From: Desulfogranum mediterraneum DSM 13871
GTDB lineage: Bacteria > Desulfobacterota > Desulfobulbia > Desulfobulbales > Desulfobulbaceae
Direction of reading: 5' to 3'
Assembly: GCF_000429965.1 (NCBI RefSeq)
Contig: NZ_AUCW01000007.1
Span: 186,001-250,000, forward strand
DNA length: 64,000 nt
Made by a program: the position numbers and the translations under genes. Under the pieces are notes generated by a model. It saw only the letters and a list, made by a program, of their open reading frames with translations, was not told the origin of the DNA and ran no database searches. Positions 1 to 8,035 of this stretch are shown here, piece by piece. Position 1 is the first letter of the stretch. Each line of letters starts with the position of its first letter.

Positions 1-635
1 TCACCGCTCGGATGGCCTGGCGTGCCATCGTTGAAGCACTGCCTGAAGATGCGATCATCTCCGGTGACATCGGTAACTCCTGTGCCCTGGGTGCCGCCTA
101 CCCCTCATTCGAGGAAGGCCGCAAGTACCTGGCTCCAGGTATGTTCGGACCCTGTGGTTACGGATTCCCCGCCATCTGCGGCGCCAAGGTTGCCAAGCCC
201 GAAGTACCTGTTGTCGGCTTTGCCGGTGACGGTGCCTTTGGTATCTCCATGAACGAGATGGTTTCCTGTGGCCGTGATTCCTGGCCTGCAGTTACCATGG
301 TTGTCTTCCGTAACTACCACTGGGGTGCAGAGAAGCGTAACACCACCCTCTGGTACGACGACAACTTCGTAGGCACCGAGCTGGACCGCAACGTTTCCTA
401 CGCCGGTATTGCCAAGGCCTGTGGAGTTGAAGGCGTCCAGGTTCGCAGCATGGAAGAGGTAACCGAGGCCCTCAAGGCCGCAGTCAAGGCCCAGATGGAA
501 GAGGGTAAGACCACCTTCATCGAGATCCTGACCAACATGGAACTGGGCGAACCCTTCCGCCGTGACGCCATGAAGAAGCCTGTTGCCGTTGCCGGTATCG
601 ACAAGGCTGACATGTGCCCCCAGCAGGAAGCCTAA
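1..635 (+). CDS. xsc: Sulfoacetaldehyde acetyltransferase, C-terminal part (gene starts before the window)
   Basis: The reading frame is open from the left edge, so only about the last 210 codons of a family that is usually near 590-600 residues are present. The visible part is the C-terminal thiamine-diphosphate-binding domain: a GDIGNSC stretch near the start, then GDGAFGISMNEM followed about 25 residues later by FRNYHWG, the usual TPP/Mg motif. Xsc converts sulfoacetaldehyde and phosphate to acetyl phosphate and sulfite in the cytoplasm. The assignment over other TPP enzymes rests on sequence character and on the tpa and ald genes downstream, which make its substrate pathway. Seen: TPP motif and neighbours. 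Inferred: substrate. Confidence 0.88.
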   Translation, partial: TARMAWRAIVEALPEDAIISGDIGNSCALGAAYPSFEEGRKYLAPGMFGPCGYGFPAICGAKVAKPEVPVVGFAGDGAFGISMNEMVSCGRDSWPAVTMVVFRNYHWGAEKRNTTLWYDDNFVGTELDRNVSYAGIAKACGVEGVQVRSMEEVTEALKAAVKAQMEEGKTTFIEILTNMELGEPFRRDAMKKPVAVAGIDKADMCPQQEA

Positions 636-680
636 GGGGAAACCCACACCGTTAATGCGATCGTATTAGACGGAGAAGCA

Positions 681-720
681 GTGGATACCCTGTTCCCCAA
701 GGGGGGTATAGGGTATCCAC
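681..720 (+). repeat. Perfect 11-bp inverted repeat (hairpin) between xsc and tpa
   Basis: GTGGATACCCT at 681-691 is the exact reverse complement of AGGGTATCCAC at 710-720. The 18-base loop contains a second small stem (CCCC-AA-GGGG). No T-run follows, so it is not a standard intrinsic terminator. It may be an mRNA-processing or stabilising hairpin or an attenuator between two genes of one pathway. The rest of the 210-base gap (636-845) shows only the tpa ribosome binding site (GGGGGGAGA, 832-840). Confidence 0.6.
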
Positions 721-845
721 CCTTTAACGCCAGATAAGATTCAACTGCATACCTTCTAGCAAACGATAACCTTCCGGAGCAGGACAGATAAAGCCTGTTG
801 CGGGAATCGCACACAACGCATCCCTGAATCAGGGGGGAGAAACCC

Positions 846-2246
846 ATGGAAACTACAAAAGATTGGTTGGAATACGATACCGAAGAGATGGTCAAGGCCG
901 ACAAAGATGCGCTCTGGCACCATCTCAAGCCGCACAAGGTCTTTGACAACGCAGAACAGATGATCATCGTCGAAGGCCAGGGCCTGATGGTCAAAGACAT
1001 TCGCGGTAACGAGTACCTTGACGCCACCTCCGGCGGTGTCTGGAGTGTCATGGTCGGCTACGGCAGAGATTCCATTGCTGAGGCCGTCTGTGCCCAGCTC
1101 AAGAAGATGCCCTACTTTGCAGGGGTGTTCGGCAACGTTCCCTCCATCAAGTTCGCCCAGAAACTGCTGGAAAAACTGCCTCGGATGGACAAGGTTTACT
1201 TCTCCAACTCCGGCTCAGAAGCCAACGAGAAGGCCTTCAAGATCGTTCGCCAGGCCTCCCGGATCAGCCCGGAACGCAAGGGCAAGTACAAGATCATGTA
1301 TCGTGACCGTGACTACCACGGTACCACCATCGGCGCCATGAGCGCCACCGGCCAGGCCCAGCGTAAGCAGGATTTCGGCCCCTTTGTTGAGGGTTTCGTC
1401 GAGTTCCCCCACTGCGCCTGCTACCGCTGTCCCCATGACAAGACCTACGGTGAGTGTAACATCGAGTGTGCCCGCAAGGTAGAAGACATCATCCTCAAGG
1501 AAGGTGCAGACACCATCGGCGCCATGATTGTCGAGCCCATCACCGCCGGCGGCGGTATCCTCAAGCCGGTTCCCGAATACTACCCCATCCTCCAGGAGAT
1601 CTGTAAGAAGTATGACATCTGGATGATCATGGATGAGGTCGTCTGCGGCTTTGGTCGTACCGGTAAATTCTGGGGTCATGAGCACTTCGACGTTGATCCT
1701 GATATCGTGACCATGGCAAAAGGTCTGGCCAGCTCCTACGAGGCCCTGTCCGCCACCGTGGTTAAGCAGCATGTATACGATGTCTTCCTCAACGATCCGG
1801 CCAACGAAGATGATCGTTTGAACTACTTCCGCGACATCTCCACCTACGGTGGCTGTACCTCAGCCATGACCGCAGCGCTGGAGTCCACCCGGATCATCGA
1901 AGACGAAAACCTGGTCGAGAACAGCCGCGAGATCGGTGCCTACATGATCTCCAAGCTGGAAGAGCTCAAGAAGTTTGATTGCGTCGGCGACATTCGCGGC
2001 GAAGGCCTGTTCGGCGGCATCGAATTTGTCACCAACCGTGAAACCAAGGAGCCCATCACCGAAGGTCAGATGGCAGCCCTGATGGGCAATGTCATGGCCC
2101 AGGGCGTTATCGTCGGCCGGACCAACTCCAGTTTCCACGGACTGAACAACATCATGAACTTTGCTCCCTGTCTGATCATCACCAAGGAGCAGGTTGATAC
2201 CGTAGTAGGCGCTGTTGCAGCTGCCATTGAAAAAACATTTAACTAA
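846..2246 (+). CDS. tpa: Taurine:pyruvate aminotransferase (class III PLP aminotransferase)
   Basis: The 466-residue product is a class III PLP aminotransferase that moves the amino group of taurine to pyruvate, giving sulfoacetaldehyde and alanine. Seen: SNSGSEANE (PLP phosphate site, ~residues 119-127), IMDEVVCGFGRTG (PLP ring aspartate), and MAKGLASS with the Schiff-base lysine at residue 292. A cysteine-rich loop (CACYRC, then CNIEC, ~residues 190-210) is unusual for the class. The start is ATG 846 behind a GA-rich SD. The neighbours xsc and ald fix the substrate: the three enzymes form a complete taurine-to-acetyl-phosphate route. Without them, another omega-amino acid transaminase would be possible. 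Confidence 0.9.
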   Translation: METTKDWLEYDTEEMVKADKDALWHHLKPHKVFDNAEQMIIVEGQGLMVKDIRGNEYLDATSGGVWSVMVGYGRDSIAEAVCAQLKKMPYFAGVFGNVPSIKFAQKLLEKLPRMDKVYFSNSGSEANEKAFKIVRQASRISPERKGKYKIMYRDRDYHGTTIGAMSATGQAQRKQDFGPFVEGFVEFPHCACYRCPHDKTYGECNIECARKVEDIILKEGADTIGAMIVEPITAGGGILKPVPEYYPILQEICKKYDIWMIMDEVVCGFGRTGKFWGHEHFDVDPDIVTMAKGLASSYEALSATVVKQHVYDVFLNDPANEDDRLNYFRDISTYGGCTSAMTAALESTRIIEDENLVENSREIGAYMISKLEELKKFDCVGDIRGEGLFGGIEFVTNRETKEPITEGQMAALMGNVMAQGVIVGRTNSSFHGLNNIMNFAPCLIITKEQVDTVVGAVAAAIEKTFN

Positions 2247-2269
2247 ATAATATAATTGGAGATCGAACA

Positions 2270-3382
2270 ATGATCGTCGGTATTTTAAAAGAAATCAAAG
2301 TTGCGGAGAAGCGGGTCAGCATGACCCCTGCAGGTGTCGTTACCATGGTCCGCAACGGTCACGAAGTACTGGTTGAAAAGGCTGCTGGTGAAGGCGCCGG
2401 TTACCCGGATGCCGAGTACGTTGCCGCCGGTGCCACCATCATCGAGACCCCGGCAGAGATCTATGCCAAGTCAGAGATGGTCATGCATGTCAAGGAGCCC
2501 CTGGCTTCTGAGTATGACATGATCCGTGAAGACCAGATCGTCTTCACCTACCTCCACCTGGCCGCCGATGAGCCGCAGACCAACGCCCTCGTCAAGTCCA
2601 AGTCCATTGCCATCGCCTACGAGACCATCGCCAAAGACAACGGTTCTCTGCCCCTGCTGGTACCCATGAGCGAGGTTGCCGGTCGTATGGCCACCCAGGA
2701 AGCTGCCAAGTACATCGAGATGCCCCAGGGCGGTCGTGGTATCCTCCTCGGCGGTGTAACCGGTGTTGAGCCTGCAACCGTGGTCGTCATCGGTGGTGGT
2801 GTGGTTGGTGTCAACGCTGCCAAGATGGCCTGTGGTCTGGGCGCCAAGGTCTACATCCTGGACATGAACCTGGAGCGTCTGGCCTACCTGGATGACATCA
2901 TGCCTGCCAACTGTTTCCCGGTCATGTCCGATGCAGTAACCCTGCGCAAGCTGGTCAAGGAAGCTGACGTGGTTATCGGTGCCGTACTGGTAGCCGGTGC
3001 CAAGGCTCCCAAGCTGCTGACCCGCGACATGCTCAAGGAGATGAAAGACGGTTCTGTAATCGTCGACGTTGCCATCGATCAGGGCGGCTGTTTCGAGACC
3101 TCCAAGGCCACCACCCACGATGAGCCCACCTTTGAGGTGGACGGCGTCATCCACTACTGTGTTGCCAACATGCCAGGTGCCGTTGCCCGGACCTCCACCC
3201 GTGCACTGACCAACGCGACCCTCCCCTATGCAGTCGAGATTGCCAACAAGGGCTGGAAGCAGGCCATGCAGGACAACAAGGAGATCAAGCTGGGTGCCAA
3301 CGTGGTCAAGGGTAACATTACCTTTAAGGCCGTTGCAGAGGCCTTTAACCTGGACTACACCCCGGTTGACAAGTTCCTCTAG
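2270..3382 (+). CDS. ald: Alanine dehydrogenase
   Basis: The 370-residue product has the usual length of the NAD-dependent alanine dehydrogenase family. It begins MIVGILKEIK and carries the Rossmann motif VIGGGVVGVNAAK (~residues 173-185). It oxidises alanine to pyruvate, ammonium and NADH. Here that regenerates the amino acceptor for Tpa and frees taurine nitrogen, which fits with amt-glnK 6 kb downstream. The gene lies 23 bases after tpa with SD TTGGAG before ATG 2270, so it is probably cotranscribed. Confidence in the family is high; the role in taurine use is inferred from position. Confidence 0.93.
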   Translation: MIVGILKEIKVAEKRVSMTPAGVVTMVRNGHEVLVEKAAGEGAGYPDAEYVAAGATIIETPAEIYAKSEMVMHVKEPLASEYDMIREDQIVFTYLHLAADEPQTNALVKSKSIAIAYETIAKDNGSLPLLVPMSEVAGRMATQEAAKYIEMPQGGRGILLGGVTGVEPATVVVIGGGVVGVNAAKMACGLGAKVYILDMNLERLAYLDDIMPANCFPVMSDAVTLRKLVKEADVVIGAVLVAGAKAPKLLTRDMLKEMKDGSVIVDVAIDQGGCFETSKATTHDEPTFEVDGVIHYCVANMPGAVARTSTRALTNATLPYAVEIANKGWKQAMQDNKEIKLGANVVKGNITFKAVAEAFNLDYTPVDKFL

Positions 3383-3416
3383 GAAGGTATGCCAATGCTT
3401 TATACTTTCCTGTTTC

Positions 3417-3444
3417 TTGACAATTGCCCTCAGTTTTGTAGAGT
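3417..3444 (+). promoter_or_regulatory. Candidate sigma70 promoter of the GntR-type regulator gene
   Basis: TTGACA (3417-3422), a 16-base spacer and TAGAGT (3439-3444) lie between ald and the regulator. The -35 is a consensus match; the -10 matches 4 of 6. The regulator may therefore have its own transcription start besides read-through from ald. Confidence 0.45.
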
Positions 3445-3502
3445 GACAGATCTTGTTCACAGGGAAGTATAAAGCTTGAAGAACCTATCGAGGAATGTAG
3501 AC

Positions 3503-4177
3503 ATGGATGGCGCACTCAAATTTTCGTCGCTCAGCGAACAGGTGTACAGCTACCTCCGCAAGGAGATGCTCCAGGGAAAACTCACCCCTGGATCCACCAT
3601 CAACATCGGCGAGATCGCTAAACACCTGGGCATCAGCAAGACGCCGCTTCGGGATGCGCTCATTCATTTGGAACTGGAGGGATTTGTCACCATCATCCCC
3701 AGACGGGGGGTGCTGGTCAATGAACTCCAGCTCCACGAGGTCAAGGATGCCTACGAGGCCATCGGTCTGATCGAGGCTTCCATGGTGGAGACCAATATCG
3801 AGCGGATCACCCCGGCCCACATCCGCACCCTGGAACAGCTCAACCAGACCATGATCCAGGATATCCAGGCCAACGATTTTTCCCGGCTCTTTGTCACCAA
3901 CCTCAAGTTCCACAGTGTCTATGTGGATGTCTCGGAAAATGAGTTCCTCAAACAGTTCATCCTGCCGCTCAAACATCGGCTCTACGACTTTCCCCGCAAG
4001 AATTATATTGCCGAGTGGGAGTTGAGTAACTGCGAGGAACACCGTCAGTTCATCGAATTTCTCAGGCAGGGCAACGGCAAGGAGGCGGCCAGTGTACTCC
4101 GCGATAAACACTGGTCCTACGAGTATCAGAAGCAGTTCATCGATACCTTCTACGAGGCCAACAGGGACCAGGGGTAG
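3503..4177 (+). CDS. GntR-family transcriptional regulator with FCD effector domain
   Basis: The 224-residue product has an N-terminal winged helix-turn-helix (GEIAKHLGISKTPLRDALIHLE is typical of GntR recognition helices, with PRRGVLV in the wing) and a C-terminal all-helical FCD-type ligand domain (~residues 85-215). I chose ATG 3503, which has GAGGAA seven bases upstream. TTG 3476 with GGGAAG eight bases upstream would add nine residues and is nearly as good. It sits between the taurine catabolic genes and the transporter genes, so it probably controls one or both. The ligand (taurine, sulfoacetaldehyde or another metabolite) cannot be read from the sequence. Confidence 0.85.
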   Translation: MDGALKFSSLSEQVYSYLRKEMLQGKLTPGSTINIGEIAKHLGISKTPLRDALIHLELEGFVTIIPRRGVLVNELQLHEVKDAYEAIGLIEASMVETNIERITPAHIRTLEQLNQTMIQDIQANDFSRLFVTNLKFHSVYVDVSENEFLKQFILPLKHRLYDFPRKNYIAEWELSNCEEHRQFIEFLRQGNGKEAASVLRDKHWSYEYQKQFIDTFYEANRDQG

Positions 4178-4661
4178 TCCGACTCCCCGTTCCGTTCTCT
4201 CCCCTCTCTCCCCCCCTCAGCATCACCTGCCAGGCTCTTTTTTTCTTGGGCCCCCTCTTTTTCCGCCTTACCGTCTTACCGTCTTCCTGCCTGGTTACCC
4301 TATCTCGCCCTTTTCTGGCTGCTCCTCTGCTTTCACCCTGTAGTCACAAATTTATTGACAGGGTTACTGATGTCTGATATATGAAACATCAGATCAAAAA
4401 AACTGATCGACCGGACGCACTCGGTTGATGACGTCTTATCGAGCTTTCTATGGAAACGTATACTAGCCCACTCCTCTCTCCGCCGTATGACCTTCCCCCG
4501 CCGAATCATCCTCCGGCGAAGACCTCTTTGCTTTTTCCCGGCTGTACCTCTTCCTCCTCCTGTTCCATCCCTCCCCTGTTTGTTTCCATTTCCACCTATC
4601 CGCCATCAATGCAGCCCTTGCATTGTTTTGATGTAACCTACAACCCAATAAGGAGCAACTC
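4178..4661. other. Intergenic region: pyrimidine-rich stretch, then promoter of the TRAP operon
   Basis: This 484-base gap has no credible gene. Its first 150 bases after the regulator are strongly C/T-rich on the plus strand. A promoter with an overlapping dyad lies at 4355-4393. The remainder is a leader of about 270 bases ending in AGGAG (4651-4655) before dctP. Short open frames in the leader have no SD and a C/T-rich, low-complexity composition. Confidence 0.6.
4355..4393 (+). promoter_or_regulatory. Promoter with an operator-like inverted repeat over the -10, TRAP operon
   Basis: TTGACA (4355-4360), exactly 17 bases, then TATATG (4378-4383). Overlapping the spacer and -10 are nested inverted repeats: CTGATGT (4367-4373) with ACATCAG (4386-4392), and TCTGAT (4373-4378) with ATCAGA (4388-4393). 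A dyad at this place would suit a repressor that blocks polymerase. The GntR/FCD protein encoded just upstream is the obvious candidate, but this is inference. Confidence 0.6.
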
Positions 4662-5657
4662 ATGAAAAAAACAGGTCTTATCTCAGCCCTGATGGCCGCA
4701 GCAGCACTGATGCTGATCACCACCGCCGGCCACGCCAAAACCTTTAAGATGGCCATCGGCGACGCCCAGGGCGGTACCCAGTGGGCACTGGCCCAGGAAT
4801 TCACCAAACTGTTCACCGAGAAGGCAGGCAGTAAGTACAAGATTTCCCTCTTTCCCAACGGCCAGTTGGGCAGCGAGCAGGACACCATCAACGACGCCTC
4901 CATGGGCACCCTGGATTTCTCTCTGCTGGCAGTAAACAACATCACCCCCTTCTCCCCCACTGTGGGTGTTCTGACCATGCCCTACGTTATCCAGAGCCTG
5001 GATGATGCGGTGAAGCTGACCCACGGCGCCGTAGGTAAAGAGCTGGTAGAAAACACCATCCGTGACGCAGGAGTGCGGATCGTTGGCTGGGCCTACTCCG
5101 GATTCCGGGTCCTGACCAACTCCAAGCGTCCTGTGGAGACCCTGGAAGACCTGAAAGGTCTGGTTATCCGGGTGCCCAAGAATGAAATCATGATCGCCAC
5201 CTACCAGGCCTGGGGCATCAACCCCTCTCCCATGGCATGGTCTGAGACCTTCACTGCCCTCCAGCAGAAGGTTGTAGACGGACAGGACAACCCCTTTATC
5301 ACCGTCAGCGCCATGAAATTCTATGAGGTGCAGAAGTACATCACCACCATCCGTTACATCTTCTCCCTGGAGCCCCTGATCATCAGTGAGTCTGTCTTCC
5401 AGAGCCAGAAGCCTGAAATCAAGAAGGCCATCCTTGACGCCGGTATGGAGGCCACCCTCCACTCCGAGCAGTACCTGAGAAACACCGAAGACAGCATCAA
5501 GAAAGACCTGGTTGCCAAGGGTATGGTAATCTCCGCCCCTGCCGATGGTGAAAAAGAGTGGATCGAAAAGGCCACCTCAGCAGTTTGGCCCAAGTACTAC
5601 GACAAGGTTGGCGGCAAGGCCAAAGTCGATGAAATCCTGAAAGTCCTTGGTCGTTAA
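4662..5657 (+). CDS. dctP: TRAP transporter substrate-binding protein (DctP family), probably for taurine
   Basis: The 331-residue product starts with a Sec signal peptide (MKKTGLISALMAAAALML, cleavage after about residue 26 at GHA). The mature part is a DctP/TAXI-type extracytoplasmic receptor: FPNGQLGSEQDT near residue 65 and the conserved R-V-P segment VIRVPKN near residue 168 that normally binds the carboxylate or sulfonate. It would capture the substrate in the periplasm and hand it to DctQM. SD AGGAG lies six bases before ATG. Taurine as ligand is inferred from the neighbouring xsc-tpa-ald genes; the symbol is the family name. Confidence 0.88.
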   Translation: MKKTGLISALMAAAALMLITTAGHAKTFKMAIGDAQGGTQWALAQEFTKLFTEKAGSKYKISLFPNGQLGSEQDTINDASMGTLDFSLLAVNNITPFSPTVGVLTMPYVIQSLDDAVKLTHGAVGKELVENTIRDAGVRIVGWAYSGFRVLTNSKRPVETLEDLKGLVIRVPKNEIMIATYQAWGINPSPMAWSETFTALQQKVVDGQDNPFITVSAMKFYEVQKYITTIRYIFSLEPLIISESVFQSQKPEIKKAILDAGMEATLHSEQYLRNTEDSIKKDLVAKGMVISAPADGEKEWIEKATSAVWPKYYDKVGGKAKVDEILKVLGR

Positions 5658-5692
5658 GTAGTCCCCCGACACAGCCAACGGCTCCACAGGTA

Positions 5693-5736
5693 AAGGTGAA
5701 TATCCCCCCTGCAGTACCACCGGGGATATTCACCTT
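5693..5736 (+). terminator. Strong hairpin between dctP and dctQ (partial terminator or stabiliser)
   Basis: AAGGTGAATATCCCC (5693-5707) pairs perfectly with GGGGATATTCACCTT (5722-5736), a 15-bp stem with a 14-base loop. GTCTCTT follows, not a clean T-run. Placed after the binding-protein gene of a transport operon, it would let dctP mRNA accumulate above dctQM. About 190 bases without an evident gene follow before dctQ. Confidence 0.65.
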
Positions 5737-5930
5737 GTCTCTTATGAGCCCTCCTGTCTCTCCTTCGCATCGTCCCCAGGAAGCAGGAACATGAAACTAA
5801 AACTCGCATCGCTTCAACCAGATACCTCCTTCACCCGGCTACGGCCCCTCTCTGCTACCTTCCACGGCTTCCTGGATAGATCTGTACTTGAGCCAATGCG
5901 AACACGGCCTAACCCAACCTGGAGATGGGA

Positions 5931-6509
5931 ATGAACATCAAATCATTCTTCACCACACTACTCGACAACATAGAAAGCTATATCTGCCGCCTGCTCCTGA
6001 TCGTCTTTGTGACCATGCTGTTGACGCAGATCATCTCACGCGAAATATTCGGCTACTCCTTTTCCTGGATCGAGGAACTCGCCACCTACCTGTTTGTCTG
6101 GTTTGCCTATTTCGGCGCCAGCCATGCCGCCAAGATGGCCGCCCACAACCGGGTAACCTTTCAATTTAAACCCTTTCCCAAGATCGTGGCCACCATCAGC
6201 GAGTTCATCGCCGATATGATCTGGCTGGCCTTTAACGCCTACTTTGTCTACCTGAGCTACGACTTTGTCTTCCACAAGATGAACCTGTTCTGGAAATCCC
6301 AAACCCTTGGGGTGCCCATGAAGTACTTTTACATCGTCCTGCCGATCTCCTTTGTCCTGATGTCCATCCGGGTCATCCAGGTCAACTACCTCAAGCTGGT
6401 CAAGGGAGTGGATATCCGCGATCCAGACTCCTCTGAACTGGAAGGTCTGGTTGATACGATGCAGCATGATAACGATAATAACGGCGATGCGCCGGAAACA
6501 ATTAAATAA
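5931..6509 (+). CDS. dctQ: TRAP transporter small permease (DctQ family)
   Basis: The 192-residue product has four predicted membrane helices and the DctQ signature region (SREIFGYSFSWIEELATYLFVW, ~residues 35-57). DctQ pairs with DctM in the inner membrane to form a sodium- or proton-coupled importer. I chose ATG 5931 because GGAG (5921-5924) is six bases ahead; ATG 5925 directly abuts that SD. The C-terminus is acidic and cytoplasmic. dctM follows after 17 bases, so translation is probably coupled. Confidence 0.88.
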   Translation: MNIKSFFTTLLDNIESYICRLLLIVFVTMLLTQIISREIFGYSFSWIEELATYLFVWFAYFGASHAAKMAAHNRVTFQFKPFPKIVATISEFIADMIWLAFNAYFVYLSYDFVFHKMNLFWKSQTLGVPMKYFYIVLPISFVLMSIRVIQVNYLKLVKGVDIRDPDSSELEGLVDTMQHDNDNNGDAPETIK

Positions 6510-6526
6510 TGATCCGGAGATAAATC

Positions 6527-7867
6527 ATGGATACCGCAGTAGTTTGGGTATTATTTGGGTCCTTTCTGGGGCTTCTCTTGATAGGAGCGCCCATCACCGT
6601 GTCGCTGGGAGTGTCGGCCATGGCGGCCTTCATGTACCTCGATGAAAATCCGATTAAACTCGTTCAGATCGCCTTCCGCTCGGTTGGCTCCTTTCCATTA
6701 ATGGCTCTGCCCTCCTTTATTCTTGCCGGGGCGCTGATGGAGGCAGCCGGCGTTTCCAGGCGACTAGTCAACGTAGCCGAGTCCTTTGCCGGGCCGATCA
6801 CCGGCGGCTTGGGCGCGGCTACCGTGCTTGCATGTATCTTCTTTGGCGCCATCTCCGGCTCAGGGCCTGCCACCACCGCGGCCGTTGGCATGCTGATGAT
6901 CCCTGCCATGGTCAATCGTGGCTATGATCGCGGCTATGCCTCTGCCATCACCGCCTCTTCCGGCGGCCTGGGGGTTATTGTTCCCCCCTCCATTCCCATG
7001 GTTATCTTCGGGATCTCAGGCATGGGCATGCAGGCTCCGGCCGAGGCGGTGGCCAGGTTCGGCGAGTTCCAGTCCCTCTCCATCCCCAAGCTCTTCATTG
7101 CCGGTTTTCTGCCGGCCCTGTTGATCGCCACCGGGGTCCTGATTGCCAACTATTTCCGCAGCAGGAAGCGCGGCTACACCGGGATCAGTGACAACTGGTC
7201 GGTTGGCGAGATGATCAAGACCATCAAGAGCGGGATTTGGTCCATTCTGGCGCCGCTGATTATCCTGGGCGGCATCTACTCCGGCTTCTTCACCCCCACC
7301 GAGTCGGCGGTGGTTGCGATCTTCTACACCCTCTTTGTCGGAATCTTCCTCCACAAGGAGCTCAAGCTCAAGGATTTCTTCCACTCCCTGGAAACCACCA
7401 CCTGGATCACCGGCCGGGTACTGCTGATCCTCTTTACAGCCACGGTCTTTGGCCGCCTGCTGGTGGAAAACCAGATTCCTGCCATCGTTGCCGAGGCCCT
7501 GTTGGACTTTACCAGCAACATGTACCTGATCTGGGCCCTGATCATCGCCTTCCTGGTCTTTGTGGGGATGTTCATGGAGACCTTGGCCACCATCATGATC
7601 CTCACACCGGTGCTCTTGCCGATCATGTATTCCCTGGGTGTTGATCCGGTTCACTTCGGAGTCGTCATGGTCGCCACCCTGGCCATCGGCTTCCAGACCC
7701 CGCCCCTTGGTGAGAACCTCTTTGTGGCCTCCGGTATCGGCGGCTCCACCATCGAGGACATCTCGGTCAAGGCCATGCCCTTTTCCATCCTGGCGATCAT
7801 TGCCATCTTTATCATCGCCTATGTGCCCCAGCTCTCCCTCTTTCTGCCGGGACTGTTGGGCTACTAG
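6527..7867 (+). CDS. dctM: TRAP transporter large permease (DctM family)
   Basis: The 446-residue product is hydrophobic throughout with about 12 membrane helices and the family's typical features: GAISGSGPATTAAVG (~residues 107-121) in the first half and FVGMFMETLATIMILTPVLLP in the second. It forms the transport path that takes substrate from DctP across the inner membrane. CGGAGA precedes ATG 6527. It is the last gene of the dctPQM operon, which ends at the terminator 7919-7957. Confidence 0.92.
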   Translation: MDTAVVWVLFGSFLGLLLIGAPITVSLGVSAMAAFMYLDENPIKLVQIAFRSVGSFPLMALPSFILAGALMEAAGVSRRLVNVAESFAGPITGGLGAATVLACIFFGAISGSGPATTAAVGMLMIPAMVNRGYDRGYASAITASSGGLGVIVPPSIPMVIFGISGMGMQAPAEAVARFGEFQSLSIPKLFIAGFLPALLIATGVLIANYFRSRKRGYTGISDNWSVGEMIKTIKSGIWSILAPLIILGGIYSGFFTPTESAVVAIFYTLFVGIFLHKELKLKDFFHSLETTTWITGRVLLILFTATVFGRLLVENQIPAIVAEALLDFTSNMYLIWALIIAFLVFVGMFMETLATIMILTPVLLPIMYSLGVDPVHFGVVMVATLAIGFQTPPLGENLFVASGIGGSTIEDISVKAMPFSILAIIAIFIIAYVPQLSLFLPGLLGY

Positions 7868-7918
7868 CACCAGCGCGCCATACGCACCTCACCCTAGAGG
7901 CGAGGACGGCGTCTTTAC

Positions 7919-7957
7919 AAGAGCTGTTTGCGGATATCCTCCGCAAACAGCTCTTTT
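7919..7957 (+). terminator. Intrinsic terminator after dctM
   Basis: AAGAGCTGTTTGCGGA (7919-7934) pairs perfectly with TCCGCAAACAGCTCTT (7940-7955) around a five-base loop, and the 3' arm runs into TTTT. The 16-bp stem makes this one of the strongest terminators in the window. Confidence 0.88.
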
Positions 7958-7993
7958 CCATTTTCAGCCCATCTCCACGGCCTGGTCATTCAA

Positions 7994-8009
7994 AACGACC
8001 CGGGTCGTT
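7994..8009. repeat. 16-bp perfect palindrome upstream of the TauE-like gene
   Basis: AACGACCCGGGTCGTT reads the same on both strands and lies 27 bases before the tauE-like start codon, just after the dctM terminator. It may be a protein-binding site or a small hairpin that affects translation. Confidence 0.45.
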
Positions 8010-8035
8010 CAACCAAATCAACAAGGATCGCCCCC

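Noticed and set aside
4450-4665. Plus-strand frame in the dctP leader
   Set aside because: Pro/Ser-rich product of a C/T-rich stretch, no SD, overlaps the dctP start.
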